From JAKQHY01 sp034429475 (GTDB lineage: Bacteria; Chloroflexota; Anaerolineae; B4-G1; SLSP01), in contig DAOUGD010000266.1 in the NCBI GenBank assembly GCA_034429475.1, positions 1-42,187 on the forward strand: a stretch of 42,187 nt of DNA, written 5' to 3'. The notes below the pieces were generated by a model. It worked only from the letters and a program-made list of their open reading frames with translations. It searched no databases and was not told the origin of the DNA. Below are positions 14,043 through 21,597 of this stretch, piece by piece. How positions within the stretch are numbered: the stretch's first letter is position 1; every line of letters begins with the position of its first letter. The translations under genes were made by a program, and so were the position numbers.

Positions 14043-15900
14043 TTAGCACCTCTTCAACCGGGATTAACCGGCGCGGGCGGCGGCCCTTGCCGGGTTCACA
14101 GAAATACAACTTCTCTTTGATTTCTACGGTGGTGTTATCGTATTCTGATAACAGGCCAGCCAGTTCTTTTTGATCAATACGCCCCCGGAACACGTCAAAG
14201 AGGACGCGATTAGAGAGTTCCCCATCTAAGACATCCAGGGCATAGCGTAAGACAGCCTCTATGGGCGTCGTTGCGCTCTCTGGTGGGGTGATACACGCCA
14301 GCGCCGTTCCGGTTTCCGTTATGTTGGCAGGCGTTTCTGTTGTGTTGGCGGCGGAATCGGGTTGTGTTGGAATGACTATCTCCCCATCACTATCACCCGC
14401 AGCTTCTGAAATTGGGGAATCCACCGGCTTGAGCATCCGGGGGAGGAAATCACCGGCGCTGGGATGCAACTTATAGAGCACGTTATCCAGTTCGATCAGT
14501 TCGTTTTCGTAGTCCCTCCCCAATTGCTCAATATATCGTTGTGAAACGCCCTTACCCTTGAGTAGCTTGTACAGTTTGTTCACGGAAAACGCGCCGCCGT
14601 TTTCCGTCAGGGCGAATCGGAAGATCATGTCGGGGTCCAGCCGCGCGGCTTCGTTCTTTACCTCGTCATCCCCCGACAAGATGCCCTTGATGATGCCCCG
14701 GATCACGCCCGGCCCCAACCACGGGCCCTGGATTTCGCGCCGGTCATTCCCGAATTTGAACACGTATCGGCCCCGTGGGGTATCGCTCGGAAAGTCGCTC
14801 GCGCTCCCATCGTCCAGGATGACCATGCTGGACGCATTGTCAGGCACACGAAACCCGAAGCGGGCATCCAGATTGCCCTTGATGCGCCCAGAAACTACCG
14901 ACACTTCCGGGCGTTGGGTGGCTATGACCAGGTGGATTCCCGGCGCCCGACCGCGCGCGCCGATGTCGGAAAGCAGGCGCTCGCCGTCTTTCTTCAAGTC
15001 GGGCTCCAACATCAGAGACGCCAGTTCATCCAGGAAAACGACGATGCGCGGCAACGGGTGTCCCCGGTGAAATTGATTCCAGGCGGCAATGTGCTGTAAG
15101 CCACCGGCCTGCTCGAAGAGGGCCAGCCGCCGATCCATCTCCCAGCGAATGAGCTCGAGAGCGGGGATCACGGCGTCGCGGTCCTTGATGAAGCCCGAAA
15201 AGGCCGATCCATCTTCGCGCTCGTAGGTCCACAGGTGCGGCAGCTCCTTGTATCGGGTAAATTCGACCCCGCCTTTGAGGTCTACCAACACCAGTTTCAG
15301 GTTCTTGGGAGAGTTTTTCAGGGCCAGGGCGCACACCCAGGCATGGATCAGCGTCGTTTTGCCGGATTTGGTGGCGCCGCCGATCAGCGCGTGCGGGAAG
15401 TCATCCAACGACTTGACGATAATGCGCCGGTTGGCGGCCACGCCTAACGGCACCAGCAACGGCTTTTTATCATCAGGCCAGTTGGTCAGGATGTCGCCAA
15501 AGTCCAGATGGGCGGGAATCCCAAAGACGCCGCTATCCCGTTCGATGACCAGCCATGCGCCGTCGCTTTCGCGCTTGAAGCGCACCGGGCGCTGGGCGGC
15601 GACGCCTAGATCGTTCAGGATTTCGGGCGTGTCTATGGCGGCCAGCGAGACGCCGCGCGGGAAATGCCGGGGGCTGGAATCTATCCGCAACCAGATCGCT
15701 TCGGCCTGCGTGATCGCCAGGTTGAATTTAACGCGCTGTACACCGCGTTCGATCATGTCCTTTTCGCTTTTGCGGTAGCGGTAACACACGTCCAGTTGTT
15801 CCAGTTTTCGGCTCAACAGATTGCTAAAAAAGCGCGCTTCCTGGGCCAGGGCTTGCTCGCCGGCGTCGCGTTTTTTGAAGATGGTTTTTAGTTGTTCCAT
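14035..15900 (-). CDS. FtsK/SpoIIIE/TraB-like DNA translocase
   Basis: A 621-residue P-loop ATPase of the FtsK-HerA class; the start at 15900 has GGAGG close by. An N-terminal coiled region (1-60) and a domain of about 90 residues precede the motor (about 145-415): Walker A GATKSGKT (175-182), Walker B IVVFLDE (286-292), ATQRP (327-331) and an arginine-finger-like NLDARFGFRV. No N-terminal TM segments are visible. The C-terminal 200 residues hold a Ser/Thr/Pro/Ala-rich linker and what look like two winged-helix segments (SVNKLYKLLKGKGVSQRYIE; LSNRVLFDVFRGRIDQKEL), comparable in place to the FtsK gamma/TraB clt-binding domain. In actinomycete ICEs such a protein alone pumps dsDNA to the recipient; in some viruses the class packages DNA. 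Confidence 0.85.
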   Translation of the reverse strand: MEQLKTIFKKRDAGEQALAQEARFFSNLLSRKLEQLDVCYRYRKSEKDMIERGVQRVKFNLAITQAEAIWLRIDSSPRHFPRGVSLAAIDTPEILNDLGVAAQRPVRFKRESDGAWLVIERDSGVFGIPAHLDFGDILTNWPDDKKPLLVPLGVAANRRIIVKSLDDFPHALIGGATKSGKTTLIHAWVCALALKNSPKNLKLVLVDLKGGVEFTRYKELPHLWTYEREDGSAFSGFIKDRDAVIPALELIRWEMDRRLALFEQAGGLQHIAAWNQFHRGHPLPRIVVFLDELASLMLEPDLKKDGERLLSDIGARGRAPGIHLVIATQRPEVSVVSGRIKGNLDARFGFRVPDNASSMVILDDGSASDFPSDTPRGRYVFKFGNDRREIQGPWLGPGVIRGIIKGILSGDDEVKNEAARLDPDMIFRFALTENGGAFSVNKLYKLLKGKGVSQRYIEQLGRDYENELIELDNVLYKLHPSAGDFLPRMLKPVDSPISEAAGDSDGEIVIPTQPDSAANTTETPANITETGTALACITPPESATTPIEAVLRYALDVLDGELSNRVLFDVFRGRIDQKELAGLLSEYDNTTVEIKEKLYFCEPGKGRRPRRLIPVEEVLNG

Positions 15901-16118
15901 CCGTCCTCCAGGGTGTAATGGTTCCGGCACCCTGGCCGGGTGGGGGTGACGCGCACCATCCCCCATTCTTGCAGCGACCGCAAGGCCATCGAAACGGTGT
16001 AGGGATGATACATGGAGCGCGCAGAGAGGCGCATGATGGAAACGGGTTCATTCGCCATGAGCATGGCCCTGAGTTCTTCAAATACGATGCGCTGGGCGCC
16101 TTTCAGTCCGGTTAACAT
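15888..16118 (-). CDS. 76-residue winged-helix DNA-binding protein
   Basis: A short winged-helix fold: helices at about 8-22 and 27-34, a recognition-like helix (HPYTVSMALRSLQEWGMV) and a wing (RVTPTRPGCRNHYTLEDGW). GGAGGT is 6 bases before the ATG. It overlaps the translocase start by 13 bases, and follows the replication protein by 12. A small regulator or DNA-recognition subunit of the replication/transfer module is likely. Confidence 0.7.
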   Translation of the reverse strand: MLTGLKGAQRIVFEELRAMLMANEPVSIMRLSARSMYHPYTVSMALRSLQEWGMVRVTPTRPGCRNHYTLEDGWNN

Positions 16119-16130
16119 GCGTTACCTCCG

Positions 16131-17927
16131 TTAGTCTCTGGCTAAGAAGTAGCGGATCACTTTCGGCCCGCCGCGCGGTGCGCCGGTCTCCTGGACGGTG
16201 ACTTCACCGCCGGTCAACAATTCCTGGATGGTGCGCTCGATTTCTGACGCTTTGCTGCCGCCGCCCTTGAGGGACTTGTACAGATCGCGCAGCGTTACCC
16301 CGTAGGGATCGTTTTTGCTGATTTGGAAGAGAACGCGCTGCTTCAGACGATCCTGGGCTTCTTCGGCGGCGTGGGCCAGGGCGCGGTGCGCGCTTTCGCG
16401 CCACTCCTCGCAGATGTAGATCGCGCGCGCCAGGTGATTCAGGGTGATGCGGGTTTGCCCATCGGCGGCGGCAATGAGCATCGAGACCTTCAGGACGTGG
16501 GTCGGCATCCGCCCATAGGTGTACCACAGGCGCGGATCAAGGGCATCGGTTACGAGATCATACGACATGGCTTTGTTGTAGGCGGTCCAGGTGCTATAGA
16601 CGCCCTCGCCGAGGCTGACGGGTAGGGCGGTGACGGGATCGGGCCAGCGCGCGGCCGGCAGGCGTTTGTTGAGTTCTATCAATGCGCCGTCCAGCTCGGG
16701 GGGGCGGTCGGTGTACCAGGGTTCCCGCCATTCTGGGCGGCTGACGGCGGGGGTCAACAGGGCAAAGCGGGGCCACCAGCCCATGCCCCACAGCCGGTCG
16801 CTATTCAGGTGCAAGGCCATCGCCGCCGGGGTGGACGCGCCCAAAACGGCCAAATAGGAGTTATGCACGTTTTGCATCCCCCGGCCAGCGGTGGACCGGC
16901 TGTAGTCGCCGCAGTCATACAAGCGCAGCAAGGTTTCGATCAGCCCGGCATTGTAATCCCGGCCGGCGCTCGCCAGTAGTCCCGAAAATTCGTCCAGGCT
17001 CCAGCCGCGTTGCGCCGGGTAGTTTTTCTTTTCCTGCCAGATGTGCTGATCGTCCAGGCGCATTTGGGAAAGGTTTTCCGGGTCCATCCCCGACATATCC
17101 CGGATGAAGGCTTCCGGGGTAGATTCTTGCGGGGAAAGCAGGTGCGGGGCCAGCCGCGCAATGGTTTTGACGGCGACGTTCATGGCGGTGCTTTTCCGAA
17201 ACAGGGTGCTGGGGGCCAGCCATGCCAGCCAGATGTTGGGGTAGATGTCGTCAAAGGGCATGGGCAGAACCAGGCGGCGGGCAATGATGACGGAAATGAG
17301 CCACAGGGCCGCGCTTTCGTGGAAGAGGTCGGGGGTCATGGGCGCGGCGGCGCGGGCATACTCGGTATACGTCGTCAGCCAGGCGCCCACCGCGCCGGGA
17401 TCGGCGTCTTTCAGGCCGGCCAGCACGGCGTCAGGGAGGGGGGCTACGGCGGCTTCCTGCGTGGTTTCGGCGGGTTTGACGCCCACCAGGCCGGCCATCG
17501 TAGCGATTTGCGCCATGAGGTTGCCGTCAATCGGCGTTTTTTCATCGTAGGCCAGGCGGGCGATCTCCGACACGCCATCCAACAGTTTGCGCCGCACCCA
17601 ATGCTCATATACGATTTTGGCGTAGCTTTCGACGTTGATCGCCGATGGTACGCAGGTGAAGAGCGTTGAAACGTAAGCCGCGCCGCCGACCGCCACCAGG
17701 GTTTCGGATTTTTCCAGTTCGGTGATGAGGGTTACTAAGTCTACCGGATCGCCACGCGCGGCAATGGTTTGCATGGCGGCCATCAGCCATTGATGCTTTT
17801 GCAGGTAGAAATGTTCTGGCTTGACGACGGCCATGACGCTGGGCAGGCACGCGGTATCGATCAGGATGCTGCCCAGTAGGGCTTCTTCGGCGTCCAGGCT
17901 GTAGGGGATAGTTTTGGGTTGGCTCAT
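16131..17927 (-). CDS. Replication protein: DnaB N-terminal domain fused to DUF3987-like ATPase
   Basis: A 598-residue protein. Residues 5-105 match the replicative-helicase N-domain (YSLDAEEALLGSILID, HQWLMAAMQTIAARGDPVDL, FTCVPSAINVESYA). The rest (about 180-530) resembles DUF3987, a helicase-like domain common in plasmids and prophages. The expected P-loop is degenerate: APSTLFRKST (238-247) lacks the usual Gly residues but keeps K-S/T. An acidic pair follows at D312-E313 (RGWSLDEFSG). A winged helix closes the protein (about 530-598). Probably it starts or drives element replication. It overlaps the preceding small gene by 4 bases. Confidence 0.78.
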   Translation of the reverse strand: MSQPKTIPYSLDAEEALLGSILIDTACLPSVMAVVKPEHFYLQKHQWLMAAMQTIAARGDPVDLVTLITELEKSETLVAVGGAAYVSTLFTCVPSAINVESYAKIVYEHWVRRKLLDGVSEIARLAYDEKTPIDGNLMAQIATMAGLVGVKPAETTQEAAVAPLPDAVLAGLKDADPGAVGAWLTTYTEYARAAAPMTPDLFHESAALWLISVIIARRLVLPMPFDDIYPNIWLAWLAPSTLFRKSTAMNVAVKTIARLAPHLLSPQESTPEAFIRDMSGMDPENLSQMRLDDQHIWQEKKNYPAQRGWSLDEFSGLLASAGRDYNAGLIETLLRLYDCGDYSRSTAGRGMQNVHNSYLAVLGASTPAAMALHLNSDRLWGMGWWPRFALLTPAVSRPEWREPWYTDRPPELDGALIELNKRLPAARWPDPVTALPVSLGEGVYSTWTAYNKAMSYDLVTDALDPRLWYTYGRMPTHVLKVSMLIAAADGQTRITLNHLARAIYICEEWRESAHRALAHAAEEAQDRLKQRVLFQISKNDPYGVTLRDLYKSLKGGGSKASEIERTIQELLTGGEVTVQETGAPRGGPKVIRYFLARD

Positions 17928-18109
17928 TCTGTGTCACTCCGATGGCGGACGTGTACAACGTCCAGGGCGATGTATTTTCCAGGCGCTGGCCAGGTGATGA
18001 GGATGAAGACGATCCGCCCGTTCTTGGATACGGATTTGACGATTCCGATACAAACGATTTCGGTCATGCCGTGATTCCATTCCACATGATCACCAGGTGT
18101 GAAGTTCAT
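17924..18109 (-). CDS. 61-residue protein, possible TUDOR/SH3-like
   Basis: Starts MNFTPGDHVEWNHGMTEIV; AAGGT lies ahead. The pattern F-x-x-GDHVEW, an all-beta profile and the length resemble small SH3/TUDOR-like proteins, but the match is weak. Its stop overlaps the ATG of the replication protein. Role unknown. Confidence 0.55.
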   Translation of the reverse strand: MNFTPGDHVEWNHGMTEIVCIGIVKSVSKNGRIVFILITWPAPGKYIALDVVHVRHRSDTE

Positions 18110-18113
18110 AGCG

Positions 18114-18365
18114 TTACCTTTGATCATCTATGTAAAACCAAACGCCAGCAGATTTAGGACAAAACCCAAACCTCCATGAATATCCCCACCACAGCCCCCA
18201 CGATCCAACGATAAGCTCAAATGGAGAAAGCCTTATGCCGCTCTCAAACGGGCCATATTTGCGGGTAAAACTGCGCAGCATCCTGGCGCGTTCAAGGCTC
18301 GGCGGCGCGACATTACCCACGGTTAAGCTGGTTCTCTCAGATGTTTCTACAAACAGTGTCCACAT
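18114..18365 (-). CDS. 83-residue hypothetical protein
   Basis: The start at 18365 (MWTLFVETSERTSLTVG) has AAGGA 8 bases upstream. The protein is Trp/Phe-rich near the C-terminus (VGSWGLWWGYSWRFGFC) and basic in the middle. No family was recognised and the coding potential is only fair. The following gene begins 5 bases after it. Confidence 0.45.
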   Translation of the reverse strand: MWTLFVETSERTSLTVGNVAPPSLERARMLRSFTRKYGPFESGIRLSPFELIVGSWGLWWGYSWRFGFCPKSAGVWFYIDDQR

Positions 18366-18399
18366 TTCGTCAGTCCTTTCTTCTCTTCTACCCCTCCCC

Positions 18400-18429
18400 C
18401 ACCCCGTCATGGTGAGTGCTGACGGGGTG
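18400..18429. other. Perfect 10-bp inverted repeat inside the operon
   Basis: CACCCCGTCA (18400-18409) and TGACGGGGTG (18420-18429) form a stem with a 10-base loop in the 106-base gap before the 83-residue gene. No T-run follows on the minus strand. It may be an internal operator, a message-stabilising hairpin or a processing site. Confidence 0.4.
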
Positions 18430-18471
18430 AGGGGAGTACAGTCAGTTAAGTTCGGCAGTCAGTTCGGCAGT

Positions 18472-18951
18472 TTACACCTTACCGTCTTGATGCGGTGTTA
18501 GACGGATTTCGGCGGCTGATACTAAAAACTCTGATGCCATTCCCCGGCGCAACAGGCCGGCCATTTGTATGCTATTTACCCACATGCCAAGACTGTGCTC
18601 CATAGAAAAATCTAACCCGAACTTCGGGTCGTACCAGAACGCTACTGCGTCATTCGGCGGATCATTGAAAATCAATCCAGCATCACGCCGCCGCTCATAT
18701 AGCTGCTGTTGGCGTTTCTTTTCCCATTCAGGAGCAATCAACGCAAATTCGGCCAACTCTGCCCTAAATTGCTCCATCCGTTTTCTATGAGCAACCGCTT
18801 TCGGGTGCAGGCTATGATCCAGCCAATTGGCGACAATCGCGTGCCGCTCCCACTTGGGTTGTTCATGGCAAAAAGATGTCGGCTCCGGTTGATACTCTAT
18901 CGGCAAGGGTAGAATTGCTTGCGCGCGTAGTTCCGCTTTTGTAAGCCTCAT
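18472..18951 (-). CDS. 159-residue hypothetical protein
   Basis: AGGAGG is well placed before the ATG (MRLTKAELRAQAILPLPIEY). The protein is soluble, with a charged helical middle (about 50-90, HRKRMEQFRAELAEFALIAP) and an aromatic C-terminal half (AVAFWYDPKFGLDFSMEHSL). No family was recognised. It lies between a TM/winged-helix gene and the 83-residue gene. Confidence 0.65.
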   Translation of the reverse strand: MRLTKAELRAQAILPLPIEYQPEPTSFCHEQPKWERHAIVANWLDHSLHPKAVAHRKRMEQFRAELAEFALIAPEWEKKRQQQLYERRRDAGLIFNDPPNDAVAFWYDPKFGLDFSMEHSLGMWVNSIQMAGLLRRGMASEFLVSAAEIRLTPHQDGKV

Positions 18952-18971
18952 AGCAATCCTCCTAACATTCT

Positions 18972-19601
18972 TTAGCTGGATAGTTTCCGGGCCAGCGCGC
19001 GGCCGGCGGCGGTCAGTTCGTGGCCGCGTGGGTGGTTTTTCTGGCCGTTGCGATAGGCCAGTAAGCCGGACTCGAGCAGTTCATCCAGCAGCCGCACGGC
19101 AACGGTTTCACTCACTCCGGGAATGTCCGCCAAACTGCGATAGCTCCATTGATGGGCGCCGGATTCACAGGAGCGGATGATCGCGCGCAGGGTGTCAGGG
19201 CGGATGTGCAAGCCAAACGTCTCCTGGACATCGCCGGGTTCGGCCTGTTCCGGGTTTGTGTTTCCCGGCGCTTTGGTGAGGCAAACGATCCTGAGTTCAG
19301 GCTCTTCCGGCGTCGGTTCTGGGGTGGCCGGGGCAGGATAGAAGACCGGCGCTGGTTTTTTGGGGGTGGTGAGCCGCAGCCATTGGACGGTGGTAGTGAT
19401 GGAGAAGCAGCCAAACCACACGCCACACGGAATGAGAAACGACCAGCGCGATCTGATGGCGACGGTGACGGCGACGGTGACGGCGACGCAAGCCACTAAG
19501 AAGCCAGTAATGACGGCCTGGGCCAGCGGGATGGTAACATCCGTCATGGTTTGGCGGTACGTTATAGCGGGAGAAACTGGGTATGGTGAGTGGGTTGCCA
19601 T
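18972..19601 (-). CDS. 209-residue membrane protein with C-terminal winged helix
   Basis: The start at 19601 (MATHSPYPVSPAITYRQ) has GGAGG 9 bases ahead. Two TM helices (about 27-50 and 56-76) lead into a Pro/Glu linker (PAPATPEPTPEEPEL) and a winged-helix-like end (about 130-209: QWSYRSLADIPGVSETVAVR, LLDELLESGLLAYRNGQ, ELTAAGRALARKL). A DNA-binding domain tethered to the membrane could place element DNA near the translocase. The first TM is encoded by a GACGGT/GACGGC repeat, giving VAVTVAVTVA. No named family was recognised. Confidence 0.65.
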   Translation of the reverse strand: MATHSPYPVSPAITYRQTMTDVTIPLAQAVITGFLVACVAVTVAVTVAIRSRWSFLIPCGVWFGCFSITTTVQWLRLTTPKKPAPVFYPAPATPEPTPEEPELRIVCLTKAPGNTNPEQAEPGDVQETFGLHIRPDTLRAIIRSCESGAHQWSYRSLADIPGVSETVAVRLLDELLESGLLAYRNGQKNHPRGHELTAAGRALARKLSS

Positions 19602-19819
19602 AGCAGGGTTTCCTCCGTTTGGGTGATCAGTTTTTCGGCTTCGGCCTCTGGCAGGGCCAGGCAGTGCTGACAAAACTGGAGTTCGCCGTCATAGGCGGTG
19701 CGGTTGATGATGATCCAGGTTTTTGCGCAGCAGGCACACAGGACGGGAACGACGCCGCCGGTCAAGGGGCTATCGAAACGTTTCAGGGTAGGGGATTCAT
19801 CCCAAAGTAAGTCGCTCAT
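19562..19819 (-). CDS. 85-residue Cys-rich small protein
   Basis: Starts MSDLLWDESPTLKRF; the ATG overlaps the previous stop. CACC and CQHC (about residues 28-31 and 50-53) can form a zinc site. The C-terminal end overlaps the following gene by 40 bases. No family was recognised. Confidence 0.55.
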   Translation of the reverse strand: MSDLLWDESPTLKRFDSPLTGGVVPVLCACCAKTWIIINRTAYDGELQFCQHCLALPEAEAEKLITQTEETLLWQPTHHTQFLPL

Positions 19820-20130
19820 GCTTCCCGTCCCAATTCGTAGCCACACAGCAGGATCATCAGTTCGATATAGGTCAGGGTCAACGCGGCGGCGACGCGCTGC
19901 CGGTTATCGTAGTCGAAGTAATACAGAACGGTAGTAACGGCCTCGGCTATGGAAGTCTTATGGGTGAGGTTTTCACGCGGGTAGATGGCGCGGGCCACGG
20001 CGGGCAGCTTGTCCAGTTTGCCGCGCAGCCGCGTTACCATGTCGGGCGGGGCTTCCGGGGCAAAGTTTAGCATCTGGGTAAGCAATTCGGATAGGTCAGG
20101 GGTTTTTACTGGTTCGGGCAGGGTAGTCAT
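19816..20130 (-). CDS. 104-residue hypothetical protein
   Basis: Starts MTTLPEPVKTPDLSELL with GGAGG 4 bases upstream; ends overlapping the next ATG. The profile is helical (EAVTTVLYYFDYDNRQRVAA) with a hydrophobic C-terminal helix (LTLTYIELMILLCGYEL). No family was recognised. Confidence 0.6.
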   Translation of the reverse strand: MTTLPEPVKTPDLSELLTQMLNFAPEAPPDMVTRLRGKLDKLPAVARAIYPRENLTHKTSIAEAVTTVLYYFDYDNRQRVAAALTLTYIELMILLCGYELGREA

Positions 20131-20375
20131 AAGACCTCCGCAAACATCGTGATTTGTGGACCGACGGCGCCGGTGACGATCTCGTGATCGGTGTCGTCGT
20201 CATACAGGCCGGGGAGTCCGGTAATATCCAGGCCGGAGGCGGTGAAGCGGCGGCGCTCCTGGGGGTGCCGGCAGAGCGTGCCGGCCGCCAGAAAGCCACA
20301 GCCACAGGAATGCTTCCATGCGTTACAGGGCGGGTCTTGCAGACATTGCGGGCGGGGGGTTTTACTTGCTGACAT
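20127..20375 (-). CDS. 82-residue Cys/His-rich protein, first gene of the long operon
   Basis: AGGAG lies 7 bases before the ATG (MSASKTPRPQCLQDPPCN). Several Cys and His (CLQDPPC, HSCGCGF, LCRH) look like a metal site, and an acidic segment (LYDDDTDHEI) follows. No family was recognised. It is the first cistron after the promoter and double-hairpin leader, so it is a candidate for an early or regulatory product. Confidence 0.55.
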   Translation of the reverse strand: MSASKTPRPQCLQDPPCNAWKHSCGCGFLAAGTLCRHPQERRRFTASGLDITGLPGLYDDDTDHEIVTGAVGPQITMFAEVL

Positions 20376-20404
20376 TTTCGGCTCCTATCGGGTATAATAT
20401 GGAT

Positions 20405-20459
20405 GGGAAGCAGACTCGGCTCGGCTTCCCACGCGCCCGGAGTTCGTTGCTCCGGGCGC
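20405..20459 (-). other. Two-hairpin leader of the long operon
   Basis: On the minus strand GCGCCCGGAG pairs perfectly with CTCCGGGCGC (20433-20442/20450-20459, 7-base loop), then GGGAAGC pairs with GCTTCCC (20405-20411/20424-20430). Both lie between the promoter and the first gene. They might act in attenuation, transcript stability or as DNA recognition sites. No T-run follows, so simple termination is unlikely. Confidence 0.6.
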
Positions 20460-20477
20460 AAACTGTTTAAATCCGCT

Positions 20478-20508
20478 ATTATCCTATCATGGATTCTCGC
20501 TTTGTCAA
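20478..20508 (-). promoter_or_regulatory. Main operon promoter
   Basis: On the minus strand TTGACA (20503-20508) is a consensus -35. The -10 is either TAGGAT (20481-20486, 16-bp spacer) or GATAAT (20478-20483, 19-bp spacer). It is the only strong promoter seen ahead of the minus-strand block that runs to 5568. Confidence 0.7.
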
Positions 20509-20522
20509 TAGGTTAGCGAGAA
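20494..20522. promoter_or_regulatory. Operator-like inverted repeat around the -35
   Basis: TTCTCGCT (20494-20501) and AGCGAGAA (20515-20522) flank the TTGACA box of the main operon as a perfect 8-bp inverted repeat. A repressor dimer bound here would block RNA polymerase. The HTH protein at 20580-20930, encoded next door, is the obvious candidate. Confidence 0.6.
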
Positions 20523-20528
20523 AGATTT

Positions 20529-20563
20529 AAAAAAAACAGGGGAGTTATCTCCCCTGTTTTTTT
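20529..20563. terminator. Strong bidirectional terminator
   Basis: AAAAAACAGGGGAG (20531-20544) pairs perfectly with CTCCCCTGTTTTTT (20549-20562) around a 4-base loop. It ends the HTH/Mrr transcription unit 17 bp after the HTH stop, and separates it from the main operon promoter. Confidence 0.92.
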
Positions 20564-20579
20564 GTAAGAAATTTATAAG

Positions 20580-20930
20580 TTAGCCAGTAATGGCTTTTTT
20601 TAGTATCCACGCGGCGCGGCGCGGCGACAATTGGCGACCTACAAACTTAAAAATTGCCGCGGCTTTTGCAACACTGGCCTCTTCCAGGACTAGCAACTTA
20701 GGACCTCGTTCCAGCACGACCACGATTCCGGATTTTGACCAATTCCAAATAGTGCCTTCAGGAACGTCGTATTTTCGGTGGGCGTCCATAAGTCGAATAG
20801 GATTCCCGATCAACGCAGGATCGGGCGTAAATTCAAGGCTATTCAGATCAATGGATTGATTCACAGCAAGGTTCCCCCCTAGCACGTTTGTTCTAATTAT
20901 AGCAGTATTTGGAGTAGGATTCAATAACAT
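20580..20930 (-). CDS. HTH DNA-binding protein (excisionase- or repressor-like)
   Basis: A 116-residue protein with GGAGG 6 bases before the ATG. A MerR/excisionase-type helix-turn-helix lies at about 46-95 (LMDAHRKYDVPEGTIWNWSK, then GIVVVLERGPKLLVLEEASV), followed by a basic C-terminus (RQLSPRRAAWILKKA). In integrative elements such proteins act as excisionase or as a control switch. Here it stands next to the main operon promoter, so repression at 20494-20522 is plausible. Both roles are inferred. Confidence 0.65.
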   Translation of the reverse strand: MLLNPTPNTAIIRTNVLGGNLAVNQSIDLNSLEFTPDPALIGNPIRLMDAHRKYDVPEGTIWNWSKSGIVVVLERGPKLLVLEEASVAKAAAIFKFVGRQLSPRRAAWILKKAITG

Positions 20931-20945
20931 GTTTTCCCTCCGTCT

Positions 20946-21578
20946 CTACAAACCATGTTTGTCACTCAACCGCTTCAAGCCTTTCCCATCAATAAGCCGT
21001 ATACCAGAAGCGGCGGCCTCGCGAATCGCAGGTTCTGTAAAAATACTGGTAGTAACTAAAAAGCCCACAGTTATGCCTTCCCTGGCCATCGCACCGCGCA
21101 GGTTACGCACATGAGGGGCTCCAACGTTTGTATTTGTTGGGTGATAGTGTTTACATTGCACAATCCCACGAACTCCGCCCTTTTCTACAATCAAATCTAC
21201 TCCGCCGTCTCCACTTTTCCCGGTATGTACTACTGAGCATCCCATCTTTTCAAAGATTATCCCAACGTAAACCTCAAATTCATCTGACGTAAGGTTTTCC
21301 AAATCGTCAAAGCTATGTAGGGCGGTAACTTTCCGTCGTTTGGCTTTCTGTTTTTCTATGCGACGGTTTTGTTCTATTTGTTCCCGACGTTTTTTTTGAG
21401 CGATACGTACAATTCCTGAAAAGCCCTTCCTGCGTGTTGGCAACAGATCGCCAGAATCTGCACGAGTGATCCCCACGAGTTTAGCTATAAGCATCAACAA
21501 AACAGCCAACAGAAACAGGAATCCACATCCAGAAAATGGACATAAAAGCATCAAAAACAAGGAGGCAGTGTCGCTCAT
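20946..21578 (-). CDS. Membrane-anchored Mrr-type restriction endonuclease-like protein
   Basis: A 210-residue protein from the ATG at 21578 (MSDTASLFLMLLCPFSGCGF). The N-terminus has one or two TM helices (about 5-36), followed by a basic coiled segment (50-85, KKRREQIEQNRRIEKQK). The Mrr_cat domain follows (about 93-208): LTSDEFEVYVGIIFEKMGC, GDGGVDL (catalytic D128) and IVQCKHY (Q141, K143), the PD-(D/E)XK signature. Such proteins cut DNA and are found in defence and in mobile elements. Membrane anchoring suggests action on incoming DNA. The gene lies 15 bp ahead of the HTH gene and probably shares its message. The ribosome-binding site is weak. Confidence 0.82.
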   Translation of the reverse strand: MSDTASLFLMLLCPFSGCGFLFLLAVLLMLIAKLVGITRADSGDLLPTRRKGFSGIVRIAQKKRREQIEQNRRIEKQKAKRRKVTALHSFDDLENLTSDEFEVYVGIIFEKMGCSVVHTGKSGDGGVDLIVEKGGVRGIVQCKHYHPTNTNVGAPHVRNLRGAMAREGITVGFLVTTSIFTEPAIREAAASGIRLIDGKGLKRLSDKHGL

Positions 21579-21597
21579 GCTGTGTTTATGCAGTTCT

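Noticed and set aside
5568..20375. Type IV secretion or classical conjugation system
   Set aside because: No relaxase, VirB4-, VirD4- or VirB11-like motif was found; the only pump is FtsK-like.
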